This document shows, in pieces, positions 12,260-24,158 of a DNA stretch of 64,000 nt; positions within the stretch are counted from its first letter, which is position 1, and the number at the start of each line of letters is the position of its first letter. Below the pieces are notes generated by a model. It was not told where the DNA came from. It searched no databases and saw only the letters and a list, made by a program, of their open reading frames with translations. Location of the stretch: positions 744,001 to 808,000 of the forward strand of contig CAJQUW010003174.1 in NCBI GenBank assembly GCA_907163375.1, written 5' to 3'. A program made the position numbers and the translations under genes. The stretch is from Prostheceraeus crozeri. Its lineage: Eukaryota > Platyhelminthes > Polycladida > Euryleptidae.

Positions 12260-12705
12260 GGTGACATGCCACGCTCAATTACGCGTAATTAACGCGTATA
12301 CTACGCGTAATTGCACGTGACCATAAATATCCGTGGCTATGCGTGACATTGCTGCAACATCTGTCGGCAGTCCTGCTATATAGACCTTGCGTCTCATGTG
12401 TCTGCATGTATCAGAGGCTAAACAATGTGATAGGACCTCAATTTCATGCTCAGGGAAGACAGAACATGCTTAGCGGTTCATCCGTGGTTCAAACGGCAGC
12501 GCAGACAACTGTAGACGACGCGCAAACTATAACCGCTCGCCCGCGTGCATTCATAAACATTCCCCATGTTTTAACAGCATCAGATCACGTGATTTCTGAC
12601 TCTTAGTGCAGCGCGTATGTACGCGGGTAGAAGAATAGAATGTCCTTAACCACGGATGTTTGGGGTGCTCCGTAATTACACGTGAATCACGCGTGGCATG
12701 TCACC
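12260..12705. mobile_element. MITE with GGTGACATGCCACGC ends
   Basis: The left end ggtgacatgccacgc and the right end gcgtggcatgtcacc are inverted copies. Inner blocks also face each other (tacgcgtaattg-type words, and atccgtgg against ccacggat). There is no clear target duplication. Its interior frame at 12343-12606 has no recognisable domain. Confidence 0.6.
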
Positions 12706-12879
12706 CAGTGTACCCCCAGACAGTGCATAATTGCAATCATGTTCTTTGTTTCATCATGTGAACCCCAAGATTTACCTAGAAATTGGATTCATATCAAAGT
12801 CTTTTATTATTCTATAACAATAGGAGACTTTGATCTAAATCTGATTTCTATGCTAAATATTGTGGTTCCAAAGATGGAA

Positions 12880-13398
12880 GAAAGAATCCCCTTGCTGCAC
12901 AAGACATCGCCTTAATTGAAAAGGTCCAACGACGGCTTACTCGTTGTGTAATGAATCTGTCGGGTCATTCCTACGAAGACCGCCTTTGAATACTAGGAAT
13001 ACCTACCCTACACCGTCGTCGCCGTGCTTTTGACCTGATTCTCGTACACAACATTTTTCATTCCCTTTCTCCATGTCATCCGGGAACTTTTTTCCATCCT
13101 GTCACTTCAAGGACTCGTGGACATGACCTGAAGGTCTTAAAAAATCCCTTGAGGGTTCAAGCTCAGGAATATTTTTTCTCGCAACGTGTAATCGACGCTT
13201 GGAATTCGCTCCCGGCATATATTGTTGAATCGGCATCTCTTCAGGATTTCAAGAGGAGTCTGTACAACTTTCTACGCTCAGAAATGAGCTTTGTAACTCT
13301 TCCTGTGCCTGTGTAAAAGTTATGTGTGAGAACTTGCCTGTATGTGTTGACTCTGTTCTATACACACTGTAAATTTGATCTGCCTTGGTTCTATATGA
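12880..13398 (+). pseudogene. second LINE 3' fragment, 5' piece before a hAT insertion
   Basis: Plus-strand frames give the tail of a non-LTR reverse transcriptase: IEKVQRRLTRCVMNLSGHSY, then RRAFDLILVHNIF, TRGHDLKVLKNP and QRVIDAWNSLPAYIVES, ending in FKRSLYNFLRSE. This block order is typical of CR1/L2-like elements. One stop follows the SYEDRL codons near 12988. It ends in a 3' UTR that is interrupted at 13399 by a hAT element. It is a different lineage from the fragment at 3.1 kb. Confidence 0.75.
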
Positions 13399-14288
13399 CA
13401 GGGTTGGAACCGGCCGGGTTTTTAGCGGCCGGCGTCATCTAAATCGGCCGGCCGGTGAATTCAAAACCGGCCGGTCCGAGGCCGGCGTATCTAAAACTGG
13501 CTGGTCAGAGGCCGGCCTATTTAAAATTCTGATGCTTTCATGGTCATTGAAGATCAAGAGCGTGTAGATGAGTATTACTACGTGTACGTTCCAAAGTAAC
13601 CGCATGACATTTTTGATGAGATGAATGTAACTCCGATATGTGAGACTTGATAAAGGACTAGCATAATAATTTAGGCTATCGCAGGACTTGACGTTTCTTA
13701 ATAGCATCAAGGATTTAATTGTCTTGTGTCATGTTGACCCTGCTCGCAATTATTCACTCTCAGGAAAGTTTAGAGGATGCCATTTCTTGTTGTTTACTTG
13801 GTCACAATCTCTAGTTCCGAAGCGACGGACATCTGTTGCTATGGGCAACATGAGGACGCGGGGCGATCTGCATACAGCCTCAGCAGCAACGAAGGAAGGA
13901 TTGGCAAGCGACGGGCAATCATCAAATGTGAATTGAGGTGTCACGATGTAGTACACTTCACTAGTTTTGGGTCATAGATTTACGAGTAATCAAAGCTTTA
14001 ATCAACAATCCACTTTCAAATGCTCAGTTAGTAGGTAATGGCAACACATTCAAGTATAGGTCTATATACACATGTATATATATGGGTAGATAGACTATGC
14101 ATCAGACATTATTTTATATATTTGCAGGCTCCTACAATGCTGTAGCAGTGATGCAGTTGGTGATGTCGGCAGTTGACAAAAAGGCCTGAAAAAGCACCGG
14201 CAGGCCGGTTTTCAAAATTTGCGGCCGGGCCGGCGGCAGGCGTGACTAAAACCGGCCGGCCGGTGGCCGGTGGCCGGTTCCAACCCTG
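13399..14288. mobile_element. non-autonomous hAT element with 8-bp target duplication
   Basis: The ends CAGGGTTGGAACCGGCC and GGCCGGTTCCAACCCTG are perfect inverted copies. The 8 bp on the left (13391-13398, ctatatga) and right (14289-14296, ctatatgt) match at 7 of 8, the hallmark of hAT insertion. GC-rich clusters of GGCCGG/CCGGCC words fill about 13400-13530 and 14185-14285, while the middle is AT-rich. The small frames inside (13688-13977) resemble no transposase. It sits in the 3' UTR of the LINE fragment. Confidence 0.85.
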
Positions 14289-14296
14289 CTATATGT

Positions 14297-15491
14297 ACTT
14301 ATCGTAGTAATTAACTACATAATTGTAGTTATTTACTGTCTGAAGATTTTATCATTTCAAATTTATCTTTTATTAAAGTCTAGCAGCTTCTGCTCATGCA
14401 AGTTTGCCGCAAAAGTTGATTTAAAAAAATGCAAGCACTACATTCTTTAAACTATCGGTGCGTTTGATTCTAAGTCTTTTTCTTCTGTACAGCATTCCTC
14501 CCTGCTTGTAATTGTAACTACTTGCAGTAGAAAATAGACTTCGTAATCGTTCAATTCGAAGCATTCTGTCTGGACTCTGTAATTCAAGACATCCGAAATA
14601 TGATGAACGGAGGTAAGTTGCGTGTGCGGAGAATCAGATAGACTACATCAATTATTCAGACCTCACCAATTACATCTCCTTGCCGTCTCAAAGTTGCACT
14701 ATTTTCGATATCCTTCTCCTGACTGTCTTAAATGGTTGCTTTGATAATTAACTTTTTGAATGCTAGTCGAAGCAGTGGTGGTTCTATGAGGGCTAAAGGA
14801 AGCATACTCCCCCAAGAATATTTGTCGTTTATCCTCACCGCATGTTGTAAGTACTCTAACAAATGACTAAAATTCATGATAGTTGATGTTCCTCATCCGT
14901 TCCTATCAATACATCAGGATGCAATTGATCTAAAATTGCGATTAAAACTCTTTTTTCCAACATAATACAAAATGATGCTTTCCATGTTGCATCTTGATAT
15001 TTTGTTTTGTTATCTTATTCCATCATTTTTGCTTCATTTTCTTCGATTGACCAACCGTTTAGATGAATCGACAACTTAAAATACTTCTGGAATGTCGAAG
15101 ATATGCTACTCGTAATTTTCGACGTCGCATCTTTATACCAGAAAAGCAGAACGTGGATTTTTTCGTGCAAAATCTCTGTGTGTCTATGTCATACTAGGCC
15201 TACATTGTTGGCATATACTTCATTATCTGCTACATACACTCGCACATTTAAATATATGCAGTGCACAAATGTGGCATATGAAACTTGTCCATTTGCTCAG
15301 CACGTCTCTTTGCTTGTCAATAACTGAAAATATTTGACAACATTCAAAGTATTAAGAACATGTTAGTTGTCATTCTAAAGCACATACAGGTGCACAACAT
15401 TCAAATTTTGAAGACTGTATTTGATGTCTCTGGTATAATTGAATTTATAAAACGCTGTACTCATAATCAACAACATAAAACAGACATTTTT
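14297..15491. other. gene-free sequence after the hAT element
   Basis: The first part is probably the continuation of the interrupted LINE 3' UTR. Beyond that I see no gene or element ends; the 74-codon frame at 15103-15327 shows nothing recognisable. Confidence 0.35.
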
Positions 15492-15507
15492 GGAATCTAT
15501 GGTATTA

Positions 15508-15613
15508 TAGTGATATAACTACGACATCTGTACTACCACAGAAAATGTAGCACGAGGCGAAGCCGAGTGCTACATCTTTCTATGGTAGTACAGATGGAGT
15601 AGTTATATCACTA
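15508..15613. mobile_element. palindromic element with GCGAAGC tip (P1)
   Basis: The segment is a near-complete palindrome. Arms run from tagtgatataacta to tagttatatcacta, pair through atctgtactacca and tgtagcac, and close on gaggcgaagccgag, whose centre GCGAAGC is a triloop mini-hairpin known to be unusually stable as DNA. There is no coding content. It lies at the left edge of a longer insertion that ends near 16080. Confidence 0.75.
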
Positions 15614-16080
15614 TTATCAAACGATCAAGAAATGTCAATGAACTCTATGGACCAGTGACGATATAGACAATCTGCTAAGAACACAAACGTGGTTGGCTTT
15701 CCATGGCATCCAAAGTCCTAGTAGATAGCCTATCCAATATTGATGTCATGCATTTCCATAGAAATTAACAATACCATAGAAAGTACTATTATCTACTTCT
15801 ATGTGCATTTCCTTCATTTGAATTTCAAGTGAACCGATATTTAACTGGCATTTGCATGAGGTGTAGCCTTATTATCTATACCCAAGATATCATCTAAGCT
15901 TACTTGCAATTTTGGTGCATTGTAGGGTAAAAAAATGTAGCACGGTAGCCCATTGGATTACATGTATTTTGATTCATAGAAATTCCGTTCTACATTAGAA
16001 AATGTAGAACGCATAGTTCAACATAGTGGAGATAGGAAGGGAGTTTGATAATAGTATATTAACAGCAAGAATGAGTAGTG
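15614..16080. mobile_element. rest of an insertion interrupting repeat R4
   Basis: The word gaatctatggtatta just before 15508 and the run from ttacaagtcttaag at 16081 are adjacent in the second R4 copy (61780-61808), so 15508-16080 behaves as inserted DNA. Within it, gtttgataatagt at 16051 inverts actattatcaaac at about 15610, and a second CATAGAAATTAACA palindrome lies at about 15768-15816. Confidence 0.45.
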
Positions 16081-16320
16081 TTACAAGTCTTAAGATTTCC
16101 ATTTTCACCAGATATTGGGGCAAAGCTGATCAATTTTAATTTGTTGCCACGAGAAAGATCCATTGAGTTCTTTTAAGAACTGATTAATCCAACGGTTACA
16201 GTAGCATTGCATTTGCACACTTGCGGATTGGGGAACGCCATCAGTCCTTATTAGGACTACTTCAATTAATAATTTAAATTAGAAAGCATTATATTCTATT
16301 ATAAATGGCTGCTGGAATGA
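16081..16320 (+). repeat. dispersed repeat R4, copy 1
   Basis: It matches 61796-62036 closely over about 240 bp in the same orientation, with shared words such as aagatttccatttt, gagaaagatccattgagttc and attatattctattataaatg. It has no coding frame. High similarity points to a recent family. Confidence 0.75.
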
Positions 16321-18760
16321 TTTTCATCATCGTATGAGAAATAATACATAAAATAATGAACAAAGTTACATAACGAAAGAATTACACAAAATGAAAGATG
16401 AAAAATGAATGAACAAGCTTTAGGAAGAAGTCAAACAATTCTCGGATGAATAGAATTCTCGAGTCTGAATGGATTTTCGATCAAGTAATTTTGTCGAAAG
16501 AAAAATTCCAGTTCCATGAAACGAAGAGATTTCAGGATTTTCAACTGTCAAGAATTTAGGCTACAATTAATCTACATTTATAATGATGACTACTACAGAC
16601 AGAAATATGTCAAAAAGTAAGGCTTGTGAAAGGAAAAATGACAGGATTTTGATTTGATGAGAGGAACAGATTCACGAAGAAAATTATCATCTGCATCTGC
16701 ATATCTTGAAAAACTTACTTGTAGTTTTATCTCTCGACTTTGATTGAAGAGTTAGATTTTTTCATTCTTTTAACTGTCAGGAAATTTGCTAAATTTGAAT
16801 AATTAATATGAAAAGTTTTTATTTCACTTTATCAAAACTGACACACTGCAATCACATTTTCACAAGATTTGAATGTGCAATAACAGCAAAGTCAGAGATT
16901 ATCTTCAGGTTGTTGTATTCATTTATCAGATAAAGCAAATGACAAATGGCTACCAGAAGCGATTTATGGGCAGCCCCGAAACAGTGCCAATTTACCACAA
17001 AAAGCACGATTTCAGCGGTTGCCGCAAACGTAGAATAATAGAAATTAATTTAACTTATCCGGCCACAAAAGAGACTTAAAGAGAGCGAATGAAGAGCACG
17101 CCCCGGGGACGCACTGCTGTTTTTTCTGCAACCTCTTTTGAAAATACCGCAGTTTTGAATTTATCGAATTCCACCCGGGGTCTTGGACCCTGCCCCTCTC
17201 CAACACATGCATTTTTTTACATTGCTCAAAAGCTGCAAGACACGACTCTAACAATAGCAGCTGTGGAGAGTTGATTGTTCAATTCAAAGCATCTGACTTT
17301 CCACAAGGTCGAAGGGATATTTGTAGGCTCTCAGCTCCTAGCTCCAACATTAACCTTTCGCCCAATGGAGAGCCCACCCTACCGAAAGTTTTATCTAGCT
17401 CCTGAACAAAAGAAGATGCGGACTCTAAATTTTAGATAGCTTATTTCTACGTATTCCACAGCTTTCCACCAATTTTGAACAACATCGGCTGAATACATTC
17501 GCCACAATGAGATTTCAAAAATTTTAATGTACGGCAGATTTGTCGAATTTTGCACTATTTTCGCTTTGAATGTTTTCAGGCGTCATTATTAATATTAAAA
17601 CTATTCGAATTTACAAAACAATGTGTTCTCGTGACAATTTGAACAGAAAATGATAATTCCCTTGTAGATTCCATTTAGACTTCGACGTTTTGAATTCAAA
17701 AATTCAAGATGGTTTCTCAGGAAATATTAGCCATTGTAAAAAATTATCTTTTTGACCTTTAACCTTACATTTGGCTTCCACCATGTCCTTGAATATCAGA
17801 ACAATGATGATATTCTGACTCGTCATGAGGAGAGCTTTCTTTTGGTGTATTTTGTTTTGAATTTGTACCTTTAGCTTCGGAAATAAGCAGGAGGCGATGT
17901 GCACCCTTCCCCCCCCCCTACGCGAGGGTTATAAACAGCTTGCCGGCAAGGAATCAAGCACAGTCCTCGAACTGCGTAAGCGGCGTGATGATCACCAAGA
18001 CTAATGAAGCGCACTCTCCACTATCATGTCGGGAGCATGCAAAGCTTTGCGCACGTAGTTTTCTGAAGATTTCTTAACTTCCATTTGTGGAGGGCGACCT
18101 ATCAACAAACTAGTCAACTATTACTGCTGGCAAGCTATACTACATCTGTTAGTCGACCCAACTTTTAAGAATAAGTGGAAAATGATTCAAATCTAGGATT
18201 CAATTGTATTTTGTATTTATCGGCTACAGATGAAAGCTTGTCATGAAATATGACGAGAAGCGAACTAAAATTATGAATGAAAATAACCACGAAACTGAAG
18301 AAACCTGATGTAACATCGCTGTAAAGGTCTAGACCCCTAAACTCCAACCTGTACCGCATGGCATCTCTCAAAATCTAAGGAAACATGGCTACAGGATGAC
18401 TTTCTGACACTTCATGATGAGAGCTTTCATTTAATGTCTTTCATTTTGAATTCCGTCATGCGGTTACTGAGATTCGGACAATAGATCATAATTATAGCAG
18501 AAAATTCGTCTTTTTAACTTTCGAAAATAAATTTGACCTCAATGAATTTGAAAACAACGATAATATCGTGACTCTTCTGATGAGAGTTGATGAGAGCATG
18601 ATTTAGAACAAAAGAAGCCATAATTATTCGAATAACATAGATTTCATGGAGCTGCTGCTATGGAAAGCGTATTTTCTGAATGTGATAACTCCATGCATGA
18701 AAATGAATCGATGCAGGAGGAACGATGCACTTTAAGTTCCCTTAATCAGTCTTCTCTATA
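16321..18760. other. gene-free sequence
   Basis: No gene, RNA or repeat end is supported. A short CCCGGGG-containing GC patch at about 17095-17185 and a C10 homopolymer near 17910 stand out in otherwise AT-rich DNA. Confidence 0.35.
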
Positions 18761-18970
18761 GCGGCCTCCGTGGCACAGTGGGAAAGTGCATGGCCCAACG
18801 ATCTTCTGGTGCAGAGGTCGAGCCCCGAGTGTCATTGGACATCAGCAGGAAGAACATCCGGACTAAAATATTCCAGACGAAGGTCTATGTCAGCACCATC
18901 GAAGCTCCCAATATGGGGGAGCAGTGACGTCACAGCCTCCTGTGCAAGTTCGGTTGCAAGACAATGATTA
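18761..18970 (+). repeat. tRNA-derived SINE (family S4)
   Basis: A plus-strand A-box-like TGGCACAGTGG at 18770-18780 is followed by a B-box-like GGTCGAGCCCC at 18816-18826, the spacing of an internal RNA polymerase III promoter. Downstream is a body of roughly 140 bp richer in GC than its surroundings. I see no matching second copy here, so the 3' border is uncertain. The B box lacks one base against consensus. Confidence 0.5.
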
Positions 18971-19904
18971 GCCAATGCATTCAAATTGTGCAGTGTTGCA
19001 TGAACAAAATAGCTACCATGCAGCCTTTTTAGAATAGACGCATTTCAATCGTATAGTTGAGAATGACTTAATAATTAATCGTCAAAAATAGAATTCACAT
19101 TGATTTCTTGAGTTTTTGCATATATCTGTGTTTGCTCCCGGTATGCTGTCTTCAAATAAAAACGCATGAAAAATTTGTTCAAATAGTAATGTCTGCATCA
19201 TTTTTTGCTTACTTTAAGAATTCATTTCTGCTTGAAATATCCTGCATTCAGGACTTTTAAAATAGTCCTCAGGGGCACTGTGATCGTCCGTTTGATCAAA
19301 TCCAGCATTGGTTTTGAAAAGTATGAGAATTTTTCTAATTGAAACTAAAATTCGCGGAGGCGAACCATCAAAATCATCAGATGAATAATGAGTTACTCTT
19401 TTCCTTTCCTGCCCCCACGATATGGATTGGTTTAATCTGTGTACAAAAGAATACTCAGCATCCATTACCTCTCTTTGCACTCTGAAATCTCTTTGCGCTA
19501 TTAAAATTTAAATTGAAAAACTGTGGACTTTTCAGGGGCGTGGCGATGAATTTTTCCACACTTTATTCACACAGCTTCTTTAGTGAAACATAAGTCCTCA
19601 AATTCATTAAATTCTTTCAGACACATTTCCGCGCTGTCGGGGCCTTTCCAAAGTTAGTTGTGGTCTCAGGTTGATCGGTATGCAGACTGATGAAAAATAA
19701 TTTCGTACGCAGCTGTAAAGCAAGAATGCGATGTTTTTACTTTCATGAAAATCTAGATAAAGATTATTATTCATCTTTTCATTTCAATGTTTTAAGCGAC
19801 TGCAATAGCTATAAAATGTTGCTTTTTTCCAGACATTTTGAGCACGTTTCCATTGTGTTTGCAAAAAGGCAGCATTTATTAATTATTGGAGACACATAAC
19901 TTTG
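18971..19904. other. gene-free sequence
   Basis: No supported feature. The minus-strand frame 19480-19214 and the plus-strand frame 19690-19899 have no recognisable motif. Confidence 0.35.
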
Positions 19905-20385
19905 GTGAATTGCCAGTTGCGTGTTTAAAGTAATATTTAATGAATGCCCGTCGGAATTTCACTAACTTTCTAATTGCAAATCTCAAATTTACCCGGGCAT
20001 GACTGCAAATTTAAATAGGGAGTTGTGTCGATGTTGAGAGATGTGAACTAGGCCTGCTGATAATTCCTGATATTTAATGAAATAACAGCTATTCAGGTCT
20101 GTTCTTATGTTTCAACTGAGAATACAACTCAATATCTAATTATTCTATTTTCATCACATAGAATGTGCCTCACGCGACTAATAACTGTGTAGAAAGGCAC
20201 ACAGATTCAATGTTCGATGAGGGATAGATATTCAAGAACTCCATTTGGTCCACAGTACATCAGCAGTGCCTTCAATACTCAGAGGCCTTCAGATAAAGAA
20301 ATAAAATTCGACTCAGAGTTCGATACAGAGGCGTCGCCACGGGAACAATTCGTTTATGGATCGCAACCGTATATATTTTAAATTT
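19905..20385 (+). repeat. dispersed repeat R2, fullest plus-strand copy
   Basis: It starts near a GATTTGCCAGT-type end and runs to gatcgcaaccgtatatattt. It is matched in inverse orientation by 27004-27440 and partly by 36075-36190 and 46572-46855. Shared blocks include gttgtgtcgatgttgagaga and cgagttcgatacagaggcg-like words. No protein is encoded; it is probably a non-autonomous DNA element whose terminal unit also occurs alone. Confidence 0.6.
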
Positions 20386-20738
20386 CACGGATTTAGATAT
20401 CTAAAAAGCTATCTAAAACCTATCTGATATCAATGAAATTTCATCAATACTTGCCATAAATGCAAAGTTAGAGATGCTGACATTCTCAATGTGCATGTAA
20501 TTGGGTTATTACCCGTACTTCAAAAAAATTGATTCTCTCATTCCAAAGTCTCTCATTCGAAAAATAAACATTCTAGCTGTAAATGTAAATTCAATAGCGC
20601 TAGATTGCTGGATTCGACAATGCATTTATCCGGCCGAACTTTACTAATCAAGGGTCGGCGTGTCCCTAGTTGTCATGATAGCGTACTTTCATGACATATT
20701 ATTATCAATGTGCATGGCCGATTTAGTCCTGTATCATA

Positions 20739-21386
20739 CTCCGGCAGCCAGAACGAGTTTCTGCAGGGAATGAGGTCGAAAATGAGACTTTCACATTGTG
20801 CACCCTATGAATGCTACGAATTTGCTCGTTTGCCGAATTTTACCTTGTCAGACACGATCAAAGAAAAACATGTTATTCCAATAGGATAAATATTGCAGTT
20901 TTTTGGTTAAATTGATTTTTTCTATGTTTTCTCTTATCAATGGAATAGTGCTAACTAAATCTAGAGCCATAATTTGTCACATGGAGCGTCTTCAAATCAT
21001 GTCTTATCATGTTCTAAAATATTTGCCGTGAAGCTAGACACATTCAGATATGGCAAGCCTCCAAATGTCGGCAAAAGCAGGTATTTTGAGCAATTTACTG
21101 CACATTTAGCCACATGCACGCATGGATCGACGAAGTGCTCTGAAAACATATCATGCCAAAAAATCCGACTCACCTAACAAGAGAAAACATGAAAATTTAA
21201 CTAAAAGCTACAAAGTGAGTCACATTGCATTTACATGTGTTTGTCTTTGATCCTGTCTGACAAGAAGAGGAACTCACTAGAACTCGGCAGACGTGGAGAT
21301 TCGTATTAGGCATATAGGGTTTATATCATTCTGTGAAAGCCTGAATCGGCCTCGTTCCCTGCAGAAGCTCGTTCTGGCTGCCGGAC
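20739..21386. mobile_element. R3 foldback element flanked by TA (Tc1/mariner-like MITE)
   Basis: The ends CCGGCAGCCAGAACGAG and its inverse CTCGTTCTGGCTGCCGG lie just inside TA dinucleotides at 20737 and 21387. The arms extend about 200 bp inward with mismatches. TA flanks fit Tc1/mariner-type insertion. The same family occurs at 63076-63797 and, degraded, at 37592-38425. There is no transposase. Confidence 0.7.
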
Positions 21387-23315
21387 TATTATTATAGAGT
21401 ATCGGATTTCCATGGCTACAATTACGGAAAATAAAGTTCAGACATGTCTCATGCATTGAGGAGTAGCTGCATTGATTGACTGTCATATCAACCAAGTTGA
21501 AACTAATGATTATTGATATAAAATGAAAGATTTAGTTATACATGCTTGTAAGCCATCGAATTTCAACGATAAATAAACATCTCCAGAAATGCAATTTGAT
21601 GGATTTAAACACGATCGAAATTTTAACGATCGATTTTAACACCATCGAGACTATTACAATGTCAGCATCTCATAACTAAGCTATCAGCAGAGCTGACGCT
21701 AACTAGTCCGGGCAATCTACAGCGAGTTACAACATTTAGTCGCCACAAATTACAGTAGTTCCAATGGTTGGTTCATCTTCTACAGAAAAGAATTCCTTTT
21801 TAACATATCAATAATTTGAGAGAATCCAATTTGGGGAACACCCTGAATTTTCCACTTGATGTCACGAGGTTTTCTTTCGAAATATACTGACCATCATGCG
21901 CTTACTCCAATGAAATCGCAGATACAGATCGCAAATAGCCAATCAAAGTGGAGTATTGCAGCTTTGTCTCACTTACATGCATTGCATTTAACAGTCACAT
22001 GGCTCTCACCATTACCAGCACTGCTTTCCTGAATTATGTCATTTCCAAGTGACTAGATTCGGATTGAAGTGATCCGACTTATTTATGCTGTGCTGTTGTT
22101 GAAATGACTTTTTGAATATGCATTACATTCATCAACTATTTCAGGCGAAAATGATTTGTAACTTGGTGTGACACGATCTTTGTTGAAAGTTCTCTCACAA
22201 TGCATTTGACTATAATTGTGGCAGTCCTATGCTTTTCGATTTTATTCCAGGTTGTGTTTAATTGCAGCATTATTTTGTTCAATTGACCGCGAGGTTTAAC
22301 TGGTGAAATTTTCCGGTCCGTTAAAATTATTGATTAAGAACCCTTGTCCTAAATCATCAGCACTGCGTTTTATGCACTTGCATATATTTTATATGATGGA
22401 TATAGTCATCTATATAAAGTGCGCATTCTTATTCATCTTTAGCCGGTCTCATCTTTCGCTAGCGCTATCACTAGCTGATGACATTGAATATCGATGCAGA
22501 GGTTTTTCAATGTGGCCACCGATAGAACCGCCTTGAGGGAGAAGGGATGCTGAGTTCTACTTCGTAAATATCTATCCTGTCTCGGCAGGTTTGAAATGGT
22601 CAGCTATCAACTTTAAAATAGGTCATCAAGTGAATAAACGTGACAGAATTCCTAGAAAGGTTTAATTTTGACTTTGATTTTACAACGCAATTATCTGTGA
22701 CTGTGAGCTGTCCTAGATCCCTCATTAACACTCTCTATAGTACACTCACAAGCGCAAGTCATTACAACTTACTTTTTTTCGGATGCTGGAAAGCAATTCT
22801 AATAACTGATGGCATCTAATTACTTTTTCTGTAAACAGTTGAAGTCAAAATGTTTACATTTTGAAAGAGAATTGAAGGCGTCTCCCAAAGTATATCTTCA
22901 ATTATTGAATGACTCATTTCTGAGTACTAATTCATGCGCATTGAAGTGATATCTCTTTAAATGAATGACAAAATGCATGTGTATATGTCTAAAACTGTTG
23001 CACTATTTTATACAGCAGCGATTTGCACTAATGCAATCTTACATTTTTACTCCAATGATTGTTGTGTTCCTTAAGGCATGCACAGATTACAGCTGCTGCA
23101 AAATTATGTAACTTCCTACATTCAAATTTGTTTTACTTGCGGTGCACTATCCCTTCATAATTGTATAAAGGAACTAGCCTCCTACATATCGTTTTCAACA
23201 TTGCATTTGAATGTACATTATTCCAATTTTCTTTCACGATTCACTTTGCTTCTACTCTATCAGTATTTTGATGTTCTTTTGGACTACAATACATGAGCAG
23301 GCTAACAATAGAAGT
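21387..23315. other. gene-free sequence
   Basis: No gene supported. A minor local repeat of acgatcga/attttaac words lies at 21608-21650. The word tagagtatcggatttccatgg at about 21396 recurs near 50845 and, inverted, near 30293, so a small transposon fragment may start there. Confidence 0.35.
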
Positions 23316-23319
23316 AAGA

Positions 23320-23769
23320 AAATAGGACGTGCTGTGCTACGACCTCAACGCGAGAGGGGCAATGGTCAGCTCAATCCGGAAACGCGTCCAGCTGACATGT
23401 ATGCATCCCTGATTGTTCTCCCGGTAAGCCAGCAGCCGTGGATGTGACTGTTACGTACCCGCTCAACCACACAAATATAACAGGAGCGAGCTAACAGTCT
23501 AACATGTGACAGCCACAGCTGACCACAGAAAGCGAAACAACAACGCAGAAAAATGCCGCAAGTTGGGAGACGAAGCCACCAATGTTGTCACTCGCCTTAG
23601 TCGCAGACTGTCGACACAAACGGGAGTGACATTCAATGATGCGATAACATCAATTTGTAGCAGAATCTCGATGTCACTGGTTCGGGCTAATGCGCCGGCC
23701 ATCATCAAGCGAAATGCTGCCTCCGTTGGTCGATCTGAGATCGAACGATCACTTGCGACTTTTCCTTGA
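23320..23769 (+). pseudogene. degraded retroelement C-terminus (RPAD...DVTV type)
   Basis: Three overlapping frames give in order ETRPADMYASLIV (about 23378-23420), then GKPAAVDVTVTYPLNHTN (23426-23476), then HRKRNNNAEKCRKLG and LVRANAPAIIKR towards 23730. This order (RPAD, then DVTV..PLN, then an ExK...C..LG block, then LVRANA) is the C-terminal domain found after reverse transcriptase in a class of repetitive invertebrate retroelement proteins. RPAD and DVTV could be nuclease residues, which is inference. Two frame changes and two stops show it is dead. The reverse transcriptase part is not present upstream. Confidence 0.6.
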
Positions 23770-23884
23770 CGTTTTTGTTTTTTACTTCTTTCTTTTCATA
23801 TTTTTTTGAAATTTTCTCTATAATTTTTTGAAATTATGCTTGCTAACTTTCATGCATGTTGTTCGAAAACCGAAAATAGGTATT

Positions 23885-23975
23885 CTATGAAGCAAGAAGT
23901 ACAAGAAAATGTAGAAATCCGCGGCCGCGAAGCGGACGACGATTTCTACGATTTTCTTGCCCGCTGGATTCATAG
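23885..23975. mobile_element. palindromic element with GCGAAGC tip (P3)
   Basis: The outer arms ctatgaa and ttcatag are followed inward by caagaaaatgtagaaatc facing gatttctacgattttcttg, and the centre is ccgcgaagcgg. The tip contains GCGAAGC, as in P1 at 15.5 kb, though the arms are unrelated. It interrupts a weak frame and has no coding content. Confidence 0.6.
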
Positions 23976-24128
23976 AGCAGCTTGTCCTCTAAATCTATGG
24001 CAACTGCCCAATAACCAATGCGATTACACGAACATTTCTATGAAAATTTATCTTGCCTCTCAGAAAGGCAAGGATCAAAGATATTGTAGTGAATGCTATG
24101 CCGCATTATTTCATTGATGCCCGCCAAG

Positions 24129-24158
24129 AGCCGGCAACAATCGTCGTTGTTGCCGGCT
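24129..24158. repeat. perfect 12-bp stem-loop
   Basis: AGCCGGCAACAA and TTGTTGCCGGCT enclose TCGTCG, itself self-complementary in part (CGTCG). GC-rich against its surroundings. It could be an element terminus, for example a Helitron-type 3' hairpin, but no CTRR end follows nearby. Confidence 0.7.

Noticed and set aside
23506-23769. An intact 87-residue gene
   Set aside because: It is only the last piece of the RPAD...DVTV retroelement domain; the preceding parts are in other frames.
24129-24158. Helitron 3' terminal hairpin
   Set aside because: The stem is right in size, but no CTRR end or TC start could be linked to it.
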